Shown here: piece after piece, positions 1-3,713 of the stretch
How the letters are laid out: each line of letters begins with the position of its first letter
Numbering within the stretch: position 1 is the first letter of the stretch
Source of the DNA: Fimbriimonadaceae bacterium
GTDB lineage: Bacteria > Armatimonadota > Fimbriimonadia > Fimbriimonadales > Fimbriimonadaceae
DNA length: 5,519 bases
Assembly: GCA_020851885.1 (NCBI GenBank)
Contig: JADZBW010000017.1
Span: forward strand, 1 to 5,519
Reading direction: 5' to 3'
The notes under the pieces: generated by a model
What the model was told of the DNA's origin: nothing
The model's input: only the letters and a program-made list of their open reading frames with translations
Database searches by the model: none
Position numbers and translations under genes: made by a program

Positions 1-779
1 ATCAGGGATCCCGAACGCATCCTCCCGAGAACTTCTCGGCGGGTTTCGGTAATCTGCCTATGTCCAAACTCCAGTTCGACGAGCGCCTCGTCGGCTTCTG
101 ATTCGGCCCAGGAAGACACCGCGCTTCGAGTCGACGCCGCGAATGGAAATAGCAATACGGTACGAGTCAAGACAGATGCCAAGACGCACCAAAAGACATG
201 CATCTTCTTCAGATGGGCGACTTCGTGGCAGAGCACGAGCATACGGCTTTCCTCATCCATCTTGGCAACATAGCTTGGGACGATAAGTGTTGGCTGTCGC
301 AATCCCGTAACGGCCGGAGTTGTCGGTGCTGAGTGAACGATCAGTTCGGGCAACTTGGCCAGGCCAAGTGAATTGGCAGCATTTATCAGGGAGTCTTGTA
401 TGACTTGGTGCGCTTCCTTCGACTTATCGTGGCTCTCCTCAACATTGGATTCGCAATGTGATTTCAGGGTGAACGTCGTTGCCGAATTCACAATCAACGC
501 TCCAGCATGAAGAAGTGAAAAGGCAACAAGCACTCCCGTGATAGCGAGCGGAATAGCGAGGGGAGAGTTTTCCAGGACGAAGACGACAATCTGCCAATGG
601 AATAGGGTCAGGACCACGGCTACAACTGCGCAGAGGGCGCCGGAACTCAAGAGCAACCTGACGCTCCATGCCGCCAGGCCTGATCGTTGCTTGGACATCA
701 ATCGAACGGCGATCAGGATTGGAATGAGCGATAGCTGCAGACTTGCTCCCATTACGCCGAGGCCGATCAGCGCTTCCAC
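1..779 (-). CDS. M56 family (BlaR1/MecR1-like) membrane zinc metallopeptidase, C-terminus cut by window edge
   Basis: Probable sensor-protease that inactivates the neighbouring BlaI-type repressor by cleaving it at the cytoplasmic membrane. The 259 visible residues contain hydrophobic segments at about 3-25, 35-62, 73-97 and 195-213. Residues 155-168 (TPAVTGLRQPTLIVP region) match the conserved block that precedes the M56 active site. The zinc motif HEVAH is at 185-189, and E226 in AESEADEAL fits the third ligand (compare ELACDEAVL in the family). GTG is chosen as start because it lies one base after the repressor stop and has AGGAAGG five bases upstream; an ATG at codon 10 would cut into the first membrane helix. 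The pair is almost certainly cotranscribed and translationally coupled. The Asp usually found five residues after the second zinc His is His194 here. The frame is open to position 1, so any C-terminal sensor domain is outside the window. The family call is firm; the inducing signal is unknown. Confidence 0.9.
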   Translation of the reverse strand, partial: MEALIGLGVMGASLQLSLIPILIAVRLMSKQRSGLAAWSVRLLLSSGALCAVVAVVLTLFHWQIVVFVLENSPLAIPLAITGVLVAFSLLHAGALIVNSATTFTLKSHCESNVEESHDKSKEAHQVIQDSLINAANSLGLAKLPELIVHSAPTTPAVTGLRQPTLIVPSYVAKMDEESRMLVLCHEVAHLKKMHVFWCVLASVLTRTVLLFPFAASTRSAVSSWAESEADEALVELEFGHRQITETRREVLGRMRSGSL

Positions 780-780
780 G

Positions 781-1128
781 TCAGCCTTCCTGGTCGTCCT
801 TGACGCGCTCTGCTATCTGCTGCAGAATGACGCGATCTTCCGTGGATAGAGATGATGATTCGGACAAGAATCCTAGTAATGGCGAGAGATGCCCCTTGAG
901 CCTCTCATCGACGAACCGCTGAACATAGTCCGATTCGACATTCTCGATCGGCTTGGATAGGCTGTACCTGAAGATATGGTCGACGACCTGCCTCCTCAGG
1001 AGGCCTTTCTTCATGAGTCGATCGACCATCTTGACGATCGTGCCTCTGCTAACGCCCTTGGAACTGGCGAAGCCGTCCGTCATCTCCCGCACGGTCGATT
1101 CTGACCGCTCGGAAATAAATCTGATCAA
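781..1128 (-). CDS. BlaI/MecI/CopY-family winged-helix transcriptional repressor
   Basis: Cytoplasmic DNA-binding repressor, expected to act as a dimer on the dyads at 1182-1194 and 1209-1221. Counting from the TTG at 1128 (115 aa), residues 10-46 fit the helix-turn-helix: STVREM, then SRGTIVKMVDRLMKKGLLRR, the typical recognition helix and start of the wing. The wing ends near FRYSL (53-57). Residues 66-110 form the C-terminal dimerisation helices. SPLLGFL (82-88) aligns with SLVLNFA of staphylococcal BlaI, whose Asn-Phe bond is cut by BlaR1; the equivalent bond here is Gly86-Phe87. The start is uncertain. The frame stays open for 21 codons upstream, and the in-frame residues ATLEHE complete the family's first helix, which the TTG start would truncate. 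An ATT at 1158 would give a natural N-terminus; an ATG at 1154 is in another frame. Family assignment is strong, the exact 5' end is not. Confidence 0.88.
   Translation of the reverse strand: MIRFISERSESTVREMTDGFASSKGVSRGTIVKMVDRLMKKGLLRRQVVDHIFRYSLSKPIENVESDYVQRFVDERLKGHLSPLLGFLSESSSLSTEDRVILQQIAERVKDDQEG
785..791 (-). promoter_or_regulatory. Ribosome binding site for the M56 protease gene, inside the end of the repressor gene
   Basis: AGGAAGG on the minus strand lies within the last codons of the repressor and ends five bases before the GTG at 779. It decides the start codon. Its position across the TGA-C-GTG junction suggests ribosomes that finish the repressor reinitiate on the protease. 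Confidence 0.7.
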
Positions 1129-1180
1129 CTCGTGTTCCAGCGTAGCGATTGCATGAATATACCGGGTTTCAAGAAGCTTG

Positions 1181-1209
1181 TTGACAGGATGTCATTTCTA
1201 AGATATGAT
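1181..1209 (+). promoter_or_regulatory. Rightward sigma70-type promoter for the secreted-protein gene
   Basis: A consensus -35 TTGACA (1181-1186), a 17-bp spacer and -10 TATGAT (1204-1209, five of six matches). Transcription should start near 1216, giving a leader of about 85 bases before the ATG at 1301. This is a strong promoter by sequence, and both of its ends lie in operator dyads, so it is predicted to be tightly repressed until the repressor is removed. Confidence 0.65.
1182..1194. promoter_or_regulatory. Operator dyad 1 (TGACA-N3-TGTCA), probable repressor site
   Basis: A perfect inverted repeat, TGACA GGA TGTCA. It covers most of the -35 box of the rightward promoter and lies near the predicted start of the leftward transcript. 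The shape resembles BlaI/MecI operators, which have TACA/TGTA half-sites around a short centre, but the half-site base differs. Binding by the adjacent BlaI-type protein is inferred from family and position. Confidence 0.65.
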
Positions 1210-1222
1210 GACAGCATGTCAA
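1195..1222 (-). promoter_or_regulatory. Leftward promoter for the repressor-protease unit
   Basis: On the minus strand, TTGACA (1222-1217) lies inside dyad 2. It is followed after 16 bp by TAGAAA (1200-1195, four of six matches to the -10 consensus). Transcription would start near 1188, next to dyad 1, leaving about 30-60 bases before the candidate repressor start codons. The overlap with both dyads predicts autoregulation. The weaker -10 suggests a lower output than the rightward promoter. Confidence 0.45.
1209..1221. promoter_or_regulatory. Operator dyad 2 (TGACA-N3-TGTCA), second probable repressor site
   Basis: A second perfect copy of the dyad, TGACA GCA TGTCA, centred 27 bp from the first. 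It overlaps the last base of the rightward -10 box and the expected rightward start site, and it contains most of the leftward -35 box. Two identical half-site pairs with different centres are unlikely by chance in so short a span and point to one dimeric regulator controlling both directions. Confidence 0.65.
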
Positions 1223-1300
1223 CAAATCGTAAGTCAAACAATCGAAGTGCCTACCGAGACTGAATCCATGATATTGCGACACGCATAAGGCAGATTTTTT

Positions 1301-2344
1301 ATGCATCACGGCAACAACTTGAAAACAGCAAGGGTAGTCACCCTCTATTTCCTATCGTTTCTAACATCGATCAGCTACGGCCAATACGATCGCGGAGGCA
1401 TACCGTTCAATTTTCCCACGCCTGCGGAACTTGGGCTTCGGTCGCATACCGATCAGGGCTTAACTGTCGACGTTACGGTGACAAATCCGCCGTCCGATCG
1501 TGGTCGAGTTACAAGTGACTCGATTTGGTGCTCAAAACTGGAATCCGCAATCAAGGCATCACTCAGACCAAATACTACTCCGCCGCGATTGGAAATCAAT
1601 GGCACGCTAACATTCGATATTGCAAGGATTTCGGGAGGTTGGTTCTCCGCGAAGGTTGCAATTTCAGGCTTTGCCCAAGCTGGTTCAAACAGGATCCCCT
1701 TGCAATATGTTGCAAGAACCTCCGTTGGCTACTTTACGGAAATGCTGGCGGCTGAAATGTCTGTAAATGAATTAGGCAAGACAATCGCAGATGACTTAAT
1801 GGAGTTAGAGAGGGCTGGAGCAAAGGCACAAGAGGATGAGTCAACAGTGGGACCGATCAAGAGTGCAAACGAGCCCAAGCAGAAAGCAAGTCACTTGGTG
1901 TGGTCAAAATACCGATCCACAGAGGGAAGATACACCGTCGACATGCCAGGACAAGTTGGCGCCATGGTGCGACCGGCCCCCACTGATGCGGGCACGATCC
2001 GGGTGTATATCGCTTATGTCGACTTGGGCCAGAAGGCATTCACGATCATGCATAACGATGTCGTAAAGGCAAGCGATTCACGTAAGGTTTTGGCCGGCGT
2101 TTGGAGCGGTCGGACCAGCGGCAAGGAGAACCTCCAAGTCCTCCGAAAGGCTTCCGTCAAGTGGCAAGGGATGCCAGCGATGGAAGGGGAGTTCGATTAC
2201 GGAACCGGGGCGAACATCACTCACACTCGAGTTCGCTTCGTCCTGAAGGGCAAAAGACTTTTTCAGCAAATGGTAATCGGCATCGGCGGCACGGTCGATC
2301 GAGCTGCGTCCAATCGGTTCTTCAAGACCTTTAAGATCAGCTAG
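1301..2344 (+). CDS. Secreted protein of unknown function, probable target of the BlaI/M56 switch
   Basis: A 347-residue protein with an N-terminal Sec signal: basic K8 and R11, a hydrophobic core at about 12-25, and likely cleavage near SYG-Q (27-28). The mature protein is therefore outside the cytoplasmic membrane. Residues about 42-165 are a mixed strand/helix region with one Cys (C77) that I do not recognise. A charged, helix-forming linker (about 165-198) leads to a C-terminal domain (about 199-347) that opens WSKYRSTEGRYTVDMPG and closes with KGKRLFQQMVIG then FFKTFKIS. This pattern recalls uncharacterised envelope-protein domains of environmental bacteria that begin 'EGRFSVxMPG' and end 'RLYxxxV...FFxSF'; I know no established function. 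A start at 1301 is supported by AAGG ten bases upstream and by the signal peptide beginning at once. The gene faces away from the repressor and lies behind a strong operator-flanked promoter. It looks more AT-rich than the right-hand genes. Confidence 0.85.
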   Translation: MHHGNNLKTARVVTLYFLSFLTSISYGQYDRGGIPFNFPTPAELGLRSHTDQGLTVDVTVTNPPSDRGRVTSDSIWCSKLESAIKASLRPNTTPPRLEINGTLTFDIARISGGWFSAKVAISGFAQAGSNRIPLQYVARTSVGYFTEMLAAEMSVNELGKTIADDLMELERAGAKAQEDESTVGPIKSANEPKQKASHLVWSKYRSTEGRYTVDMPGQVGAMVRPAPTDAGTIRVYIAYVDLGQKAFTIMHNDVVKASDSRKVLAGVWSGRTSGKENLQVLRKASVKWQGMPAMEGEFDYGTGANITHTRVRFVLKGKRLFQQMVIGIGGTVDRAASNRFFKTFKIS

Positions 2345-2926
2345 CAACATCCTGTTCTATTGCAATCTATCAACAATCCCCTAACATCGTGACTCAAGTT
2401 CGGATAACCGCAAATTCGCAGATTTTCGAGACAGTGTATGGGCTGGCGGAAACGAGACAATTTGTTCCAAGCCTCATGGATGGGACTCGGTCCCTATGGC
2501 CGATTCCTCCAAGATATGGCATAGGGTCTTTCGCCGCATGGGAGGGAGCACGGTGATTGGCATTCCCTGGGCCGCCCGACTGCTGATGATCCCCGTCGAT
2601 GCCTCGCTTGAGCAGGCGCTTCAAGCACGCCGTGATCTCCACCTAATCTGGCGAGCAGACCGCTTCGTCGAGGGATCCAGGTTGAGGTCGATGTGCGACG
2701 AAATGAGCCGGTTGGTAGACGCCGCATTCGATGTGTTTGTCGCGCGTGATTCAATGGTCTCGGTTCCAGACCTGCGGCCTGGCGAGTTGCTAGATCCAGA
2801 GAGTCAAGGCGCATTGGCAAGTTGAAGAACGGGCGCGTTTGGTCGACTTCCTTTTGAGCAGATCGCCGACTCCAGGAGTTGCAAGCCGTGTTCGCCTCGG
2901 GCACGAAAATGCACCCCCTCGCGCAA
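2345..2926. other. Long interval with no convincing gene
   Basis: About 580 bases lie between the rightward secreted-protein gene and the end of the leftward hydrolase gene. No tRNA, strong terminator, repeat array or recognisable protein was seen. Readable frames exist on both strands, but most are rich in Arg, Ser and Pro, as expected of shadow frames in GC-rich DNA. The best candidate is the 109-codon frame at 2496-2825. A 55-codon frame at 2389-2556 overlaps its 5' end in another phase. A small palindrome, ACTCC-A-GGAGT, is at 2874-2884, too tight to form a useful terminator. Confidence 0.5.
2496..2825 (+). CDS. Doubtful small hypothetical protein (109 aa)
   Basis: I do not recognise this product. 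It has a basic, aromatic N-terminus, then a hydrophobic stretch VIGIPWAARLLMIPV (about 20-34) and an amphipathic helical part (about 35-85) with regularly spaced Leu, Arg and Asp. Third codon positions are mostly G or C and the composition is balanced, unlike the Arg/Ser/Pro-rich frames opposite. Against it, no convincing ribosome site precedes the ATG, no membrane or catalytic motif is clear, and the 5' part overlaps a different open frame (2389-2556) that also looks protein-like. It could be a real orphan gene, the 3' part of a frameshifted gene, or chance. It runs the same way as the secreted-protein gene, 151 bases after its stop. Confidence 0.3.
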   Translation: MADSSKIWHRVFRRMGGSTVIGIPWAARLLMIPVDASLEQALQARRDLHLIWRADRFVEGSRLRSMCDEMSRLVDAAFDVFVARDSMVSVPDLRPGELLDPESQGALAS

Positions 2927-3595
2927 TCACTTCTTTGGTAGGAGTCTCCGAACTTCTGCGACCAGGATCTTGTATCCATCTTGATTCAGGTGGAGCCGAT
3001 CCGAAACGTAAAGCTCGGGTCTTGGGCCACCCTTGGCGTCCAGCATTTTGGGGAAGGTGTTCAGGAACGTCAGGTCTCGACCCTTGTGGCAATTCGCCTC
3101 GATCAGCCGATTGGCGCGCTTAATTTCCTCGATCTTGTTCCAACGCGAGGGAGTGGGAGAGATGGATAGGAAAGCGATTTTGACCTTGGGAAGCGTCTCC
3201 CGCACCTTGGTGACGAATGCGGCAAAATCTTGGCTCACGTTCTCCGCAGATTTGCCATTGGCGAGGTCGTTGGTGCCGGCGAACAGCACCACCAAACGCG
3301 GCTCATAGGGGGTGACGATCCGGTGGGCGTAGCGAACGCTGTCGGCCAGGGTCGAACCGCCGAACCCACGGTTGATCACGTTGTATTCAGGGAAATCTTG
3401 GGCGAGGGAGGTCCAGAGCCGGATGGTGGAACTCCCCACGAACACAACGCCACCCTTGGCCGGTGGGTTCTTGGCGTCCTGGGCCTCGAACTTCAAGATG
3501 TCCTGCTCGAAAGGCGGCGCAACTTGCTGGGCTTGGGCGACCGCGCCAAGGAGCATCGCAAACGCGAGAGCGAGTTTAGGGACGGTGCGGTCCAC
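2927..3595 (-). CDS. Secreted SGNH/GDSL-type hydrolase (lipase/esterase-like)
   Basis: A 222-residue serine hydrolase of the SGNH fold, expected to cleave ester or thioester bonds outside the cytoplasmic membrane; the substrate cannot be told from sequence. A signal peptide (K7, hydrophobic 8-20, cleavage after AQA at 20-22) precedes the enzyme. Block I is FVGSSTIRLW (52-61), with S56 as nucleophile; Asp of the classical GDS is Ser55, as is common in this branch. Block II is NRGFGGST (75-82), giving an oxyanion-hole Gly. Block III is GTND (107-110), with N109. Block V is SDRLHLNQDGY (198-208), with catalytic D199 and H202. All catalytic residues are present and the length is normal for a single-domain enzyme. 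The GTG start is supported by GAGGAAG eight bases upstream and by the signal peptide. It follows the large ankyrin gene on the same strand, but a hairpin lies between them, so it probably has its own promoter, which I could not identify. Confidence 0.9.
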   Translation of the reverse strand: MDRTVPKLALAFAMLLGAVAQAQQVAPPFEQDILKFEAQDAKNPPAKGGVVFVGSSTIRLWTSLAQDFPEYNVINRGFGGSTLADSVRYAHRIVTPYEPRLVVLFAGTNDLANGKSAENVSQDFAAFVTKVRETLPKVKIAFLSISPTPSRWNKIEEIKRANRLIEANCHKGRDLTFLNTFPKMLDAKGGPRPELYVSDRLHLNQDGYKILVAEVRRLLPKK

Positions 3596-3603
3596 GTTCC
3601 TAT

Positions 3604-3610
3604 CTTCCTC
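3604..3610 (-). promoter_or_regulatory. Ribosome binding site for the SGNH hydrolase gene
   Basis: GAGGAAG on the minus strand, eight bases before the GTG at 3595. It supports the non-ATG start that places the signal peptide at the N-terminus. Confidence 0.65.
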
Positions 3611-3663
3611 TATTTTAGGTTTGGAGGCAATGGGTGGAGGGCGAAGAAATCGGGCGGTCGAAG

Positions 3664-3698
3664 AATCGGCCCTGGGGAATATCTCCCCAGGGCCGATT
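3664..3698 (-). terminator. Hairpin terminator after the ankyrin-heme gene
   Basis: A perfect 15-bp inverted repeat (arms 3664-3678 and 3684-3698, five-base loop) made mostly of G-C pairs lies 15 bases beyond the TAG of the large leftward gene. On the minus strand it is followed by CTTCG rather than a long U run, so termination may be partial, or the stem may also protect the mRNA 3' end. It separates the large gene from the hydrolase gene. No gene on the plus strand would use it. Confidence 0.6.
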
Positions 3699-3713
3699 TG
3701 CCTATCGTGCAGT

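Noticed and set aside
439..669. 76-codon leftward frame inside the M56 gene
   Set aside because: It is out of phase with the M56 frame, which has membrane helices and HEVAH; this one has no motif.
1301..2344. Secreted protein as a beta-lactamase or penicillin-binding protein
   Set aside because: No SxxK, SxN, KTG or metallo-beta-lactamase HxHxD motif is present.
2494..2979. 161-codon leftward frame overlapping the hydrolase end
   Set aside because: Its composition is dominated by Arg, Ser and Pro with no motif, and it overlaps the well-supported SGNH gene, so it is a shadow frame.
3612..3617. TAAAAT as a -10 box for the hydrolase gene
   Set aside because: No -35 lies at a workable distance, and a start near 3605 would fall inside the ribosome binding site.
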